Positions 55,597 to 64,000 of a DNA stretch of 64,000 nucleotides are shown piece by piece. Under the pieces are notes generated by a model. That model did no database searches and was not told the DNA's origin. It was given only the letters and a program-made list of their open reading frames with translations. The stretch lies in assembly GCF_001678755.1 (NCBI RefSeq), contig NZ_LZDS01000026.1, positions 186,001 to 250,000 of the forward strand. The letters are read 5' to 3'. The number at the start of each line of letters is the position of its first letter. Position 1 is the stretch's first letter. The translations under genes and the position numbers were made by a program. This DNA comes from Acinetobacter gandensis. GTDB lineage: Bacteria; Pseudomonadota; Gammaproteobacteria; Pseudomonadales; Moraxellaceae.

Positions 55597-57240
55597 ATGA
55601 AAACCCTACTGTATCTTTGTGCTGCTATATGTATTGCATTGGCATGGCTAATTCCGATTCATTACCGTCCTTGGGCAACCTACACGGGTGAGCTTTATAC
55701 CTTTTTTGCACTGTTTGCTTTAGCTGCTACCTTCTTCAAACAAAAGCTAGATGTCGCAAAAATTTCTTTACCCTTGTTGGTTTTAGCTGCCGTTCCGTTG
55801 ATGCAGCTGATGTTAGGGCAAATCTACTATTTCAGCATTGCGCTCCTGTGCATGCTGTTTGTGTTTAGCTTTTGGCTGTGCGTTAATTTGGGCTTTAGCT
55901 TGTCTCGAACTACAGTAGATCGTGAGAAAACATTCCTTTATTTAAGTTATACCTTTGTGGCTTCTGGTGTTCTGACCGGACTGATAGCGATTTGTCAGTG
56001 GTTAGACTTCGATTCGTTCTTACCATTTGTCATGAAAATCAGTGGTACAACTCGTCCTTTTGCCAATTTTGCTCAACCTAATAATATGGCGACCTTCTTG
56101 CTGATGGCATTATTGGCTTGCTTATATCTATATGAGCAAGGCAAAGTGAAGACTCGTTACTTGGTGGCTGCTGCCATACCTATTTTAATTGGTATTGCCT
56201 TAAGCCAATCACGTACCTCTTGGGTCGCAAGCCTCTGTATTTTACTTTACTTGGCTTATGCACAATATCGCGATTTTATTCGCTTACGTTGGTTTTATAG
56301 CTTGGCGTGGTTTATTGGCTTTATCGCGCTGATTGTGTTGATGCCGAAGCTGAGCCAAATGATAATCCAACTATCCGACATGAATATTCAGGAAAGTCGT
56401 GATATTGCACAACGTGCTGGTGGAGATATGTCGCGGTTGGCAATTTGGACACAAATGGCCCATGCCGTTGCTGCACAGCCTTGGTTTGGTTATGGTTGGC
56501 ATCAAACCAGTACTGCGTTTGTTGCCATTTCAGATACTGTACCAGGCCCGGTTTGGGTGCGTAGTGCGCACAATTTCATCTTAGACTTTTTATTGTGGAA
56601 TGGCGCGATTATTGGTATTCCATTTTTGGCTTATTTTGCTTATTGGGGCATCCAACTCCAGAAAATGGCAAAGTCTGCCTTGTCGGTCATTGGGCTACTC
56701 ATGGTCGGCGTATTTGTCATTCATGCCATGTTGGAATTTCCGCAAAACTACGCTTACTTCCTGTTACCGATCGGTTTTATTATCGGGATTTTGCAAGCTG
56801 GTAAGCTGAACACTTCAGCTTTTCAATTATCACCGTGGTTCATACGTATCGTGTTTATGGTGGGTGCCATTTTAATCACTGTGATTTACCGTGACTATGC
56901 CAATGCAGCGATCCAGTTAGGACAAGCCTCTAAATATGAAAAGAGCCCTGAAAAGATCACCAATCATGAGCCAATTTATTTACTGACCGAATTTAAACAT
57001 CGTGTTGCGATCATTCGCTTAAATCCATATCAAAAAGTTTCGGCACAAACCCTACAAGAAACAGATAAATTGGTGCGTAGTTATCCAGCCAAATACCACA
57101 TCATTAAATATGCACGTTTATTGGCTTTTAATGGCTATGAAGCTGAAGCTCGCCATCAGCTACAACGTTTAAAAACTATTTATAAAATCGATATGCCTTA
57201 CGAAGATTTACTTCCACCTATAACCGCTACTCACCAATAA
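55597..57240 (+). CDS. PglL/WaaL-family O-oligosaccharyltransferase or ligase
   Basis: An integral membrane protein of 547 residues with about eleven to twelve helices, then a soluble C-terminal domain (about 430-547) with helical character. The periplasmic loop has the Wzy_C/ligase signature: a TTRPFANFAQPNNMATF region and the conserved His in VWVRSAHNFILDFLLWNG. The N-terminus (LAWLIPIHYRPWATYTGEL) and C-terminal domain resemble PglL, the general protein O-glycosylation enzyme that moves lipid-linked glycan onto proteins. A ComP-type pilin gene is not adjacent, so this looks like the general enzyme. WaaL ligase is the alternative. Confidence 0.88.
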   Translation: MKTLLYLCAAICIALAWLIPIHYRPWATYTGELYTFFALFALAATFFKQKLDVAKISLPLLVLAAVPLMQLMLGQIYYFSIALLCMLFVFSFWLCVNLGFSLSRTTVDREKTFLYLSYTFVASGVLTGLIAICQWLDFDSFLPFVMKISGTTRPFANFAQPNNMATFLLMALLACLYLYEQGKVKTRYLVAAAIPILIGIALSQSRTSWVASLCILLYLAYAQYRDFIRLRWFYSLAWFIGFIALIVLMPKLSQMIIQLSDMNIQESRDIAQRAGGDMSRLAIWTQMAHAVAAQPWFGYGWHQTSTAFVAISDTVPGPVWVRSAHNFILDFLLWNGAIIGIPFLAYFAYWGIQLQKMAKSALSVIGLLMVGVFVIHAMLEFPQNYAYFLLPIGFIIGILQAGKLNTSAFQLSPWFIRIVFMVGAILITVIYRDYANAAIQLGQASKYEKSPEKITNHEPIYLLTEFKHRVAIIRLNPYQKVSAQTLQETDKLVRSYPAKYHIIKYARLLAFNGYEAEARHQLQRLKTIYKIDMPYEDLLPPITATHQ

Positions 57241-57255
57241 TTTGATCAATAAAAA

Positions 57256-57275
57256 AGCCTGCTTTTCAGCAGGCT
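57256..57275. terminator. Bidirectional terminator between the PglL-like gene and dnaJ
   Basis: AGCCTGCT, loop TTTC, AGCAGGCT, flanked by A-run and T-run. Serves both convergent genes. Confidence 0.9.
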
Positions 57276-57325
57276 TTTTTATTTGAATCAGGACAGTTTT
57301 TACATACTGTCCATTTCATTTCAAC

Positions 57326-58447
57326 TTAGTCAAACAAACGGTCGAAGAATGATTTTTTCTTCGGTGATGATTTGTTGTCATCGCCATCCATTGTATCTTG
57401 CAGTTCTTTTAACAACTCACGTTGACGTGCAGTTAAATTCACTGGTGTTTCCACCACAATACGGCACAGTAAATCACCCGTCATGCTGGTACGTACAGGC
57501 TTCACCCCTTTTCCACGTAAGCGGAATAATTTACCCGTTTGTGTACCCTCAGGCACTTTCAAACTTACACGACCTTCCAAAGTTGGAATCTCAATTTCTT
57601 TACCTAAAGCGGCATCTGCAATTGAAACCGGTACATCCATATACAGATCTGCACCATCACGTTGGAAAATTTCGTGCTCACGAACAACCACTTCTACATA
57701 TAAGTCGCCAGATTGGCCATCACGAATGGCTTCACCTTTTCCACTTAAACGTACGCGGTCGCCATTATCCACACCCGCAGGAATTGTGACTTCTAGAGTT
57801 TGCTGACGATCGGCAACACCTGAACCATGACACTTGTTACAAGGGTTCTTAATGATTTGGCCTTGACCACGACAAGTACTACAGGTTTGCTGTACAGAGA
57901 AGAAACCTTGTTGCATGCGAACTTGACCCGCACCATGACAAGTTTTACAGGTTTCAACGTCTTTCGGATTTTTTGAACCCTTTCCATCACATGCGTCACA
58001 CGGTGCTGGAGCAGTAAAGGTAATGGTTTTTTTAACGCCTTTTACCGCTTCTTCAAGGGTCAATTCCATAACATATCGAAGATCTGAACCACGACGTGCA
58101 CGTTGTTGACCGCGGCCACCACCGCCACCAAATGCGCCACCGAAAATGTCACCAAATTGGCTGAAAATGTCTTCTGCGCTAAAACCACCGCCGAAGCCAC
58201 CTGCACCACCGCCCATACCACCTTCAAACGCTTGATGCCCCATACGGTCATACATACTGCGCTTTTCGCTGTCCGATAAAACTTCATAAGCTTCTGCAGC
58301 TTCTTTGAATTTTTCTTCAGCTTCTGGGTTGTCTGGGTTACGGTCAGGGTGATACTTCATCGCCAACTTACGGTAGGCTTTTTTAATTTCATCATCACCT
58401 GCGGTTTTAGATACGCCTAAAACCTCATAATAATCACGTTTAGCCAT
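57326..58447 (-). CDS. dnaJ: Chaperone DnaJ
   Basis: Hsp40 co-chaperone of DnaK. The 373 residues include the J domain (KYHPDRNPD with HPD), a Gly/Phe-rich linker ([14 protein letters not shown]) and four CxxCxGxG zinc repeats ([32 protein letters not shown]), then the substrate-binding C-terminal domain. It is separated from dnaK, which is not in this window. Confidence 0.99.
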   Translation of the reverse strand: MAKRDYYEVLGVSKTAGDDEIKKAYRKLAMKYHPDRNPDNPEAEEKFKEAAEAYEVLSDSEKRSMYDRMGHQAFEGGMGGGAGGFGGGFSAEDIFSQFGDIFGGAFGGGGGRGQQRARRGSDLRYVMELTLEEAVKGVKKTITFTAPAPCDACDGKGSKNPKDVETCKTCHGAGQVRMQQGFFSVQQTCSTCRGQGQIIKNPCNKCHGSGVADRQQTLEVTIPAGVDNGDRVRLSGKGEAIRDGQSGDLYVEVVVREHEIFQRDGADLYMDVPVSIADAALGKEIEIPTLEGRVSLKVPEGTQTGKLFRLRGKGVKPVRTSMTGDLLCRIVVETPVNLTARQRELLKELQDTMDGDDNKSSPKKKSFFDRLFD

Positions 58448-58554
58448 GTCTGGCGATGCTCCTCACGGAATTCAATTTAATACTTAACTGTGGTCTGAAA
58501 TTGGGGGATCAAACCATTTTTTCAAGGGGAATGTGGGAAAAAAATTTAAACGGC

Positions 58555-58932
58555 TTAAAATACCGCTTTGTTTTTAACGAATTTTGAAAGACCTTGGATC
58601 CAAGCATTGAGCAAATATAGAAATGCAATGCCAGAAAAAACCACGCCAATAACTGTACATGCGGTTACCCATAGGTAAGTATCCCAATAGTAGAAAAATA
58701 AAGGAATAAACCAGAGTGCTGCAAACACAGCCATACAGGTATAAATGACCACCGTACGCATCACCCAGAGTGCTTGGGCTTGCAACCAAACTTCAGCAGA
58801 ATCAATTTGAGTGACTTTACGTGCAAGAAAGTAGGCAAAAACACCACTAATCAATGTGAAAAGGGCAAAAAACATGAAGACATAAGAAATCGCAACATAA
58901 CGGCGATACTTGGCTAGATTGTCTGCTGTCAT
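58555..58932 (-). CDS. Small inner-membrane protein (DUF4870/Tic20-like)
   Basis: From ATG 58932 (MTADNLAKYRRYV) about 125 residues with three or four hydrophobic helices; a GTG at 58956 extends it. The arrangement, a first helix pair, then WLQAQALWVMRTVV, then helices ending in LNAWIQGLSKFVKNKAVF, resembles small DUF4870-type membrane proteins with an aromatic-Q-x-R-T motif. No function known. It lies upstream of dnaJ on the same strand, about 107 bp apart. Confidence 0.75.
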   Translation of the reverse strand: MTADNLAKYRRYVAISYVFMFFALFTLISGVFAYFLARKVTQIDSAEVWLQAQALWVMRTVVIYTCMAVFAALWFIPLFFYYWDTYLWVTACTVIGVVFSGIAFLYLLNAWIQGLSKFVKNKAVF

Positions 58933-59065
58933 CTGTTCTTCAACCCCATAAACCACAATATACCGAACTTCATTTGTGGCTTTTTTACTTTTTAAAAATG
59001 TCTTTGTAGATCAGGTGCTACTATAGAGAAAAATTCCATATTTCGCACCCAATATTATGACAGTT

Positions 59066-62000
59066 TTAAGGATTCTGCTGAGTTTTTTTCACTTTAAACC
59101 ACTGCGCATACAATGCTGGTAAAAAGAAGAGCGTCAACAGCGTCGCCACGATCAAACCGCCCATAATGGCAACTGCCATCGGCCCGAAGAAAATACTACG
59201 AGAAAGTGGAATCATTGCCAGTACCGCAGCCAAAGCGGTCAACACAATTGGACGACAACGGCGCACTGTGGCATTAATAATGGCATCCCATGCAGACTCC
59301 CCCGACTGAATATCTTGCTCAATCTGATCAATTAAAATCAGTGAATTTCGCATGATCATACCTGACAGCGCGATTGTGCCCAGCATCGCCACAAAACCAA
59401 AAGGTTTATTAAACAATAATAGGAACAGCACTACACCAATAATACCCAGTGGCGCTGTTAAAAACACAATCACTGCGCGTGAAATGCTACGCAGCTGAAT
59501 CATTAATAAAGTCATGACCACTGCAAGGAAGAGTGGCATGCCCGCATTCACTGAGTTTTGACCTCGCGCCGATTCTTCAACTGTACCGCCTACTTCAAGT
59601 AAATAACCATTTGGCATCTCAGCACGTAACTGATCAAATGGCTCTTTTAACTCACCAACGACTGTAGCAGGCTGTAATTTACTGCGAATATCCCCACGCA
59701 CCGTAATGGTTGGCAAACGGTTACGATGCCATATCAAGCCTTCTTCAAAGCGATATTCAATTTTTGCAATTTGAGCCAAGGGGACTGAACTGCCATTGCT
59801 GGTCGGTACTGCCAAACTACTGAGTGAACCGACATCCAGCCGCTCTGCCTGATCGCCACGCATACGTATTTCAATCAATTCACGCTTTTCACGATATTGG
59901 TTAATCACTGCGCCACTGATCGAACTGTTAAGAAAATTCGCCAAATCTAAACTCGACACACCCATTTGCCGTGCACGGTCTTGGTCAATATCCAACTGAA
60001 TGACTTTACTCGGCTCACCCCAATCTAAATGCACATTGGTGGTGTTTGAGTTTTCACTGACTGTTGCAGACACACGTTGCGCCCATTCACGTACTAAAGT
60101 CAGATCCTCCCCTGAGACACGGAACTGCAATGGATAACCCACAGGTGGACCATTTTCCAATAACGACACACGAGTACGCACTTCAGGCAGTAATTTACGA
60201 ATTTCTTCTGCCAATGACTCACGGATTTCATTGCGATCATCCAAAGAGGAAGCCAACACCACAAACTGTGCAAAACTTGCTTGGGGCAATTGCTGATCTA
60301 AAGGTAAATAAAAACGCGGCGACCCCGTTCCGACATAAGCAACAAAGTTATCAATCCCCTGTTTTTTCGAGAGGAACGCTTCGACTTTTTTCACTGCGGC
60401 TTCAGTGGCTTTCAGCGAAGCACCTTCTTCCAGTTTTAAATCCACCAAAATTTCAGCGCGATTCGACGGTGGAAAAAACTGCTGTGGCACAGTTTTAAAC
60501 ATCAAAATGGATAACACAAAAATGCCGACCGTCGCAGCAATGACAGTTTTACGATAAGTCACGCAGGTATTGACCCAACCGCGAAAGCGTTGGTAGAACT
60601 GAGTTTGATAAGGATCGTGCTGTTCGCCCGCATGATGCACTGTTGGCTGAGGTTCTGGTTGCTTACGCAAACGTGCCCACAAACGCTGATACCACGGTGC
60701 TTTTTGAATTAGATCTTTATTGAAATCAGGCAATAATTTATCACCCAAATATGGTACAAACAGCACCGCTGCAAACCACGATACAATGAGCGCAATAGTC
60801 ACTACTTGGAAAATTGAACGGGTGTATTCACCGGTGCTTGATGCCGCTGTCGCAATGGGTAAAAAACCTGCTGCGGTGATTAAGGTTCCGGTCAACATTG
60901 GAAAAGCCGTAGTCCTCCATGCATGACCGGCGGCTTGCAGTCGGGTATAGCCCTGCTCCATCTTAATCGCCATCATCTCGATCGCAATAATGGCGTCATC
61001 CACTAAGAGTCCCAGCGCTAAAATCAGTGCACCTAAAGAAATTTTGTGCAGCCCAACATCAAACATTTGCATGCCGGCAAAGGTCATTGCCAGTACTAAA
61101 GGAATGGAAAATGCGACCACCAGTCCGGTACGAAAACCCAATGAGAAAAAGCTGACCAACAAAACAATAATGACCGCTTCAGCCAAGACTTTCATAAACT
61201 CATTGACACTGCGTTTCACTGCCACTGGTTGATCAGAAACTTTTTTCAGCTCCATACCCAAAGGCAAAGTTTTTTGCAGGCGAGCAAACTCGGTTTCAAG
61301 ATTTTTGCCCAGAGACAGAATGTCACCACCCTTTCGCATCGACACGGCAATACCTAAACCATTTTCACCCATAAAACGCATACGCGGTTGCGGCGGATCA
61401 CTAAAGCCACGATAGACATCTGCTACATCACCCAGTTGAATGGTTCGACCATTCACCAACAGTGGCATCTGACGCAGTTCATCAATATTTTGTAAATTGC
61501 CACTGACCCGAACTTGAATACGGTCGGAGTTGGTTTCAAAGAATCCAGCACTGGCTACGGTATTTTGTTGCTGCAAGGCTTGTTGAATGGCAGTTATCGG
61601 CACACCCATCTGCGTTGCTTTGGTGTTGGAAATTTCAATCCAAATTTTTTGGTCTTGCAGCCCGATTAAATCCACTTTGGCTACATCTTTGACCCGTTGC
61701 AATTGCAGTTGTAAGCGGTCGGCATATTCCTTCATAGTGGCATAGTCGAAGTCTTTGCCGGTCAAGACATAAATGTTGCCAAAAGTATCGCCAAACTCAT
61801 CATTAAAAAATGGTCCCTGCACGCCAGAAGGCAATTGATGTTTAATGTCGTTGACCTTTTTACGTACCGTATACCAAACATCCGGAACTTGCTGTGAACG
61901 TAGGCTGTCTTTAGCGACAAATGTCACCATCGACTCACCCGGCCGTGAATAGGCCATAATCCGTTCATATTGCCCGGTGGTCATCAGTTCCTTTTCAATA

Positions 62001-62203
62001 CGATCCGTTACCTGCATTGAGACTTCTTTGGCTGTTGCTCCAGGCCAATAAGTTTGGATGACCATGACTTTAAAAGTAAATGGTGGGTCTTCACTCTGCG
62101 ACAATTTGGAATACGACACGATGCCAATAATGCCCAGTAAAATCATAAAATAGAGGATTAAGCCTTTATTTTTCAGTGCCCACTCTGACAGGTTAAAATT
62201 CAT
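59066..62203 (-). CDS. RND efflux permease (inner-membrane transporter)
   Basis: A resistance-nodulation-division transporter of 1045 residues with twelve helices and two large periplasmic loops. Helix 4 carries the proton-relay acidic pair in LGLLVDDAIIAIEMMAIKME. The N-terminus has the SQSEDPPFTFKVMVIQTYWPGATAKEV opening typical of the HAE1/CusA-like RND branch sometimes annotated as AcrB-type. Membrane part repeats (FFLPALYAQWFK) end the protein. Coupled to the adaptor gene upstream by a 4-bp overlap. Substrate is unknown. The outer-membrane factor is not encoded here, so a shared TolC-like channel is expected. Confidence 0.95.
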   Translation of the reverse strand: MNFNLSEWALKNKGLILYFMILLGIIGIVSYSKLSQSEDPPFTFKVMVIQTYWPGATAKEVSMQVTDRIEKELMTTGQYERIMAYSRPGESMVTFVAKDSLRSQQVPDVWYTVRKKVNDIKHQLPSGVQGPFFNDEFGDTFGNIYVLTGKDFDYATMKEYADRLQLQLQRVKDVAKVDLIGLQDQKIWIEISNTKATQMGVPITAIQQALQQQNTVASAGFFETNSDRIQVRVSGNLQNIDELRQMPLLVNGRTIQLGDVADVYRGFSDPPQPRMRFMGENGLGIAVSMRKGGDILSLGKNLETEFARLQKTLPLGMELKKVSDQPVAVKRSVNEFMKVLAEAVIIVLLVSFFSLGFRTGLVVAFSIPLVLAMTFAGMQMFDVGLHKISLGALILALGLLVDDAIIAIEMMAIKMEQGYTRLQAAGHAWRTTAFPMLTGTLITAAGFLPIATAASSTGEYTRSIFQVVTIALIVSWFAAVLFVPYLGDKLLPDFNKDLIQKAPWYQRLWARLRKQPEPQPTVHHAGEQHDPYQTQFYQRFRGWVNTCVTYRKTVIAATVGIFVLSILMFKTVPQQFFPPSNRAEILVDLKLEEGASLKATEAAVKKVEAFLSKKQGIDNFVAYVGTGSPRFYLPLDQQLPQASFAQFVVLASSLDDRNEIRESLAEEIRKLLPEVRTRVSLLENGPPVGYPLQFRVSGEDLTLVREWAQRVSATVSENSNTTNVHLDWGEPSKVIQLDIDQDRARQMGVSSLDLANFLNSSISGAVINQYREKRELIEIRMRGDQAERLDVGSLSSLAVPTSNGSSVPLAQIAKIEYRFEEGLIWHRNRLPTITVRGDIRSKLQPATVVGELKEPFDQLRAEMPNGYLLEVGGTVEESARGQNSVNAGMPLFLAVVMTLLMIQLRSISRAVIVFLTAPLGIIGVVLFLLLFNKPFGFVAMLGTIALSGMIMRNSLILIDQIEQDIQSGESAWDAIINATVRRCRPIVLTALAAVLAMIPLSRSIFFGPMAVAIMGGLIVATLLTLFFLPALYAQWFKVKKTQQNP

Positions 62204-63309
62204 GATTTCGCGCCTCCAGAAATTTGGACAGCACGATTTTCACGGTCAACTGGATTAATTTTTTGTTTTTCACGCAGTAGATGCACACCGCCGACCACCA
62301 CATAATCATTTGGATTGAGACCACTCAATACGGGTACGGTTTCACGGCCATATTCACCCAAAGTCACCGGAACTTTACGCACAGTATGATCGGCATTCAC
62401 CACCATCACATAGGCCTGCTGACCACTTGCAGACACACTCGACAGCGGAACTTGAATGACGTTGTGCTGTGCTTTGTTTAAAAAGACTCGGGCACTTTGA
62501 CCCAATTGGATCGCGCTATTGCCCTCACGCAGTGCAACTTTCACACTATAGGTACGCGACTGATCTGCGGCAGGGCTAATTTCACGCACATACGCAGCAA
62601 ATTTTTCCTGTGGTTTAGACCATAAAGTGACCCAGGCATCCTGCCCGGCTTTAATATCGGTTACAGCTTGTTCCGGCACCCCAATCACCACCTCACGTTC
62701 ACCGGCAATCGCCAACTGATAGGCGGGCTGACCGGCTGAAATCACTTGGCCAATTTCAATATTACGCTCAGTAATCACACCATTTTTATTGGCGATTAAT
62801 TGGTTATAACCGGTTTGATTACGACTGACATCATAGTTAGATTGTGCTTGTTTTAAATTGGACTGCGCAGCTTTGTACTGATTATCGACTGCATCATACT
62901 GTGAGCGACTCACGGCATTGACTGGTAGCAATTGCTTGAAGCGCTTTAATTCATCTTCAGCAATTTGCGCTGCGGAACGTGCGCTTTCAAGCTGTGCTTG
63001 CGCAGCATTGAGTTGTAATTGTGCATCTTTGACATCCAGTTTTGCCAAGACCTGCCCTACTCGGACTTGATCACCAACTTCGACATAGCGTTCGGTAATT
63101 TGTCCGCTGACACGAAAAGCCAATGCCGTTTGCTGACGGGCTTGCACATCACCTGCATAACTTTTTTGTTCAAAATGGCTTGCACTCGGCTGAGTCACCA
63201 TCACAAATGGAACTTCCTGTTCAGTTTGGGCTTTATCCTTGCTGCATCCCCATAAGGTCACACTGCAAACGATGATCATGCTGACAACTGTGGTCTTAAT
63301 CGTACTCAT
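62200..63309 (-). CDS. RND efflux periplasmic adaptor (membrane fusion protein)
   Basis: A lipoprotein of 369 residues: lipobox LWGC (Cys22). It has the lipoyl domain (FRVSGQITERYVEVGDQVRVGQVLAKLDVKD), an alpha-hairpin (AQLQLNAAQAQLESARSAAQIAEDELKRF), and beta-barrel and membrane-proximal segments (VVIGVPEQAVTDIKAGQ; VVVGGVHLLREKQKI). It bridges the RND permease to an outer-membrane channel. First gene of the operon, 4-bp overlap with the permease. A divergent TetR gene is 115-150 bp away, the usual repressor arrangement. Confidence 0.95.
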   Translation of the reverse strand: MSTIKTTVVSMIIVCSVTLWGCSKDKAQTEQEVPFVMVTQPSASHFEQKSYAGDVQARQQTALAFRVSGQITERYVEVGDQVRVGQVLAKLDVKDAQLQLNAAQAQLESARSAAQIAEDELKRFKQLLPVNAVSRSQYDAVDNQYKAAQSNLKQAQSNYDVSRNQTGYNQLIANKNGVITERNIEIGQVISAGQPAYQLAIAGEREVVIGVPEQAVTDIKAGQDAWVTLWSKPQEKFAAYVREISPAADQSRTYSVKVALREGNSAIQLGQSARVFLNKAQHNVIQVPLSSVSASGQQAYVMVVNADHTVRKVPVTLGEYGRETVPVLSGLNPNDYVVVGGVHLLREKQKINPVDRENRAVQISGGAKS

Positions 63310-63375
63310 GAAGTTCGCTCTTAATAAAAAGTATTTTTTAGGGCAGAATATTATTCAATTAGTTTGGTTATTTTT

Positions 63376-63405
63376 TAATTAATAAACCATGCGGTACATT
63401 AATTA
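63376..63405. promoter_or_regulatory. Inverted-repeat operator candidate between RND and TetR genes
   Basis: TAATTAAT (63376-63383) and ATTAATTA (63398-63405) form a perfect 8-bp inverted repeat with a 14-bp centre in the divergent intergenic region. The arms are AT-only, so chance is a real alternative. Confidence 0.35.
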
Positions 63406-63460
63406 GATTATTTATCCGAAATCAATGACCTTTTCGCCTTTTTTGGAATTTTTTCAGCAA

Positions 63461-64000
63461 ATGAACGTCGGCCGCCCGAAAGACTTAGAAAAACGACAAC
63501 GCATTTTAGAGTCGGCAAAGCAGCTATTTTTAGAAATGGGCTATCACGGCTCCAGTATGAATCAAATTGCGCAAAATGCTGGCGTGACCAAACTCACGGT
63601 GTATAACCACTTTCAAGACAAAGCGACTTTATTTACCTGCGCCATTGAAGACACATGCGAGCACATCTTAAGTACCCGTCCACGTGAACTAACAGCTGAC
63701 AGCAATTTTATTGTGGTGTTAAACGAAGTCTGCGAACTCGCCCTGAACATCGTCAATTTGCCAGAAGCCATTAAGCTCGATTTGTTGCTTTTAGAATTAG
63801 CTGCTGAACATAGCCCTTTGGTCGAGCAATTTTATCGTGCTTCACATTTGAAAATGCGACAGGTTTGGGAAAATTTCTTTCAAGATGCAGCGGCTTTAAA
63901 TTTCATTCAGCAGGATCATCCTGCCCGACAAACTGAACTGATTGTGTCGCTACTGATGGGACTACGCCATCAAGAAGTCTTATTGGGCATGCGCCCAGTA
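63461..64000 (+). CDS. TetR/AcrR family regulator (3' end outside window)
   Basis: The frame is open to the right edge, so the C-terminus is cut by the window. N-terminal DNA-binding domain: NVGRPKDLEKRQRILESAKQLFLEMGYHG, then SSMNQIAQNAGVTKLTVYNHFQDKATLF, a clear TetR helix-turn-helix. The ligand-binding domain follows (LLLELAAEHSPLVEQFYRA). I chose ATG 63461 (MNVGRP); an in-frame ATG at 63425 adds 12 residues and neither has a good Shine-Dalgarno. Divergent from the RND efflux operon, which it likely represses. Confidence 0.88.
   Translation, partial: MNVGRPKDLEKRQRILESAKQLFLEMGYHGSSMNQIAQNAGVTKLTVYNHFQDKATLFTCAIEDTCEHILSTRPRELTADSNFIVVLNEVCELALNIVNLPEAIKLDLLLLELAAEHSPLVEQFYRASHLKMRQVWENFFQDAAALNFIQQDHPARQTELIVSLLMGLRHQEVLLGMRPV

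Noticed and set aside
57283..57806. Plus-strand frames opposite dnaJ
   Set aside because: They are antisense shadows of a clear dnaJ gene with complete zinc repeats.

Overview
The window looks like an ordinary chromosomal segment of an Acinetobacter-type gammaproteobacterium. The codon and base usage is AT-leaning. The order wza-wzb-wzc followed by two FKBP isomerase genes is the border of Acinetobacter capsule (K) or wee-type polysaccharide loci, and the housekeeping genes fit that genus. The species cannot be fixed from the sequence alone. I saw no insertion sequence, prophage, plasmid backbone or CRISPR array.

Layout. 1-12.3 kb: the end of a PhoR-like kinase; a minus-strand stress group (GST, OsmC, pirin); two tandem membrane diguanylate cyclase genes, the first broken by an in-frame TAA; guaA with tandem hairpin repeats behind it; DoxX, DedA and LysE-type membrane proteins; an orphan ParA with a glycine-rich lipoprotein; SirB2-like and BolA genes. 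12.5-12.97 kb: three near-identical tRNA-Gly(GCC) genes and two terminators. 13-20.5 kb: malic enzyme, then an alcohol-oxidation cluster (iron alcohol dehydrogenase, alpha/beta hydrolase, GAF-domain regulator, aldehyde dehydrogenase) in which two promoter regions share an 11-bp-spaced direct repeat. 20.6-22.7 kb: a DsbA-fold isomerase, an SDR lacking the catalytic Tyr, and a divergent TetR gene with a palindromic operator candidate. 23-29.8 kb: ribBA-ribH-nusB-thiL-pgpA-glmU-glmS, all on the plus strand.

29.8-46.8 kb is the accessory centre: a Wzy-type capsule or exopolysaccharide locus. On the minus strand lie a UDP-HexNAc dehydrogenase, a UDP-GlcNAc 2-epimerase, a putative flippase, a Wzy polymerase, two glycosyltransferases, an initiating transferase and a three-gene bacillosamine (QuiNAc4NAc)-type sugar module. 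Divergent on the plus strand are wza, wzb and wzc. No canonical Wzx is present. Its place is taken by a small protein that resembles the Amj alternate lipid II flippase (DUF2837). I consider this the most interesting point of the window. The core genes (about 34.3-38.5 kb) are strikingly AT-rich. GlmU and GlmS, which make UDP-GlcNAc, sit directly beside this UDP-GlcNAc-consuming locus.

46.9-64 kb returns to chromosomal backbone: dienelactone hydrolase, HIT protein, mutY, M23 lipoprotein, tag, zinc alcohol dehydrogenase, a MocR-type regulator with a direct-repeat operator candidate, a START-domain protein, dapB, a PglL/WaaL-family ligase, dnaJ, and an RND efflux pair with a divergent TetR gene that is cut by the window end. 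Gene starts were moved inward where an ATG with a good Shine-Dalgarno or a proper signal peptide lay downstream of the longest reading frame.
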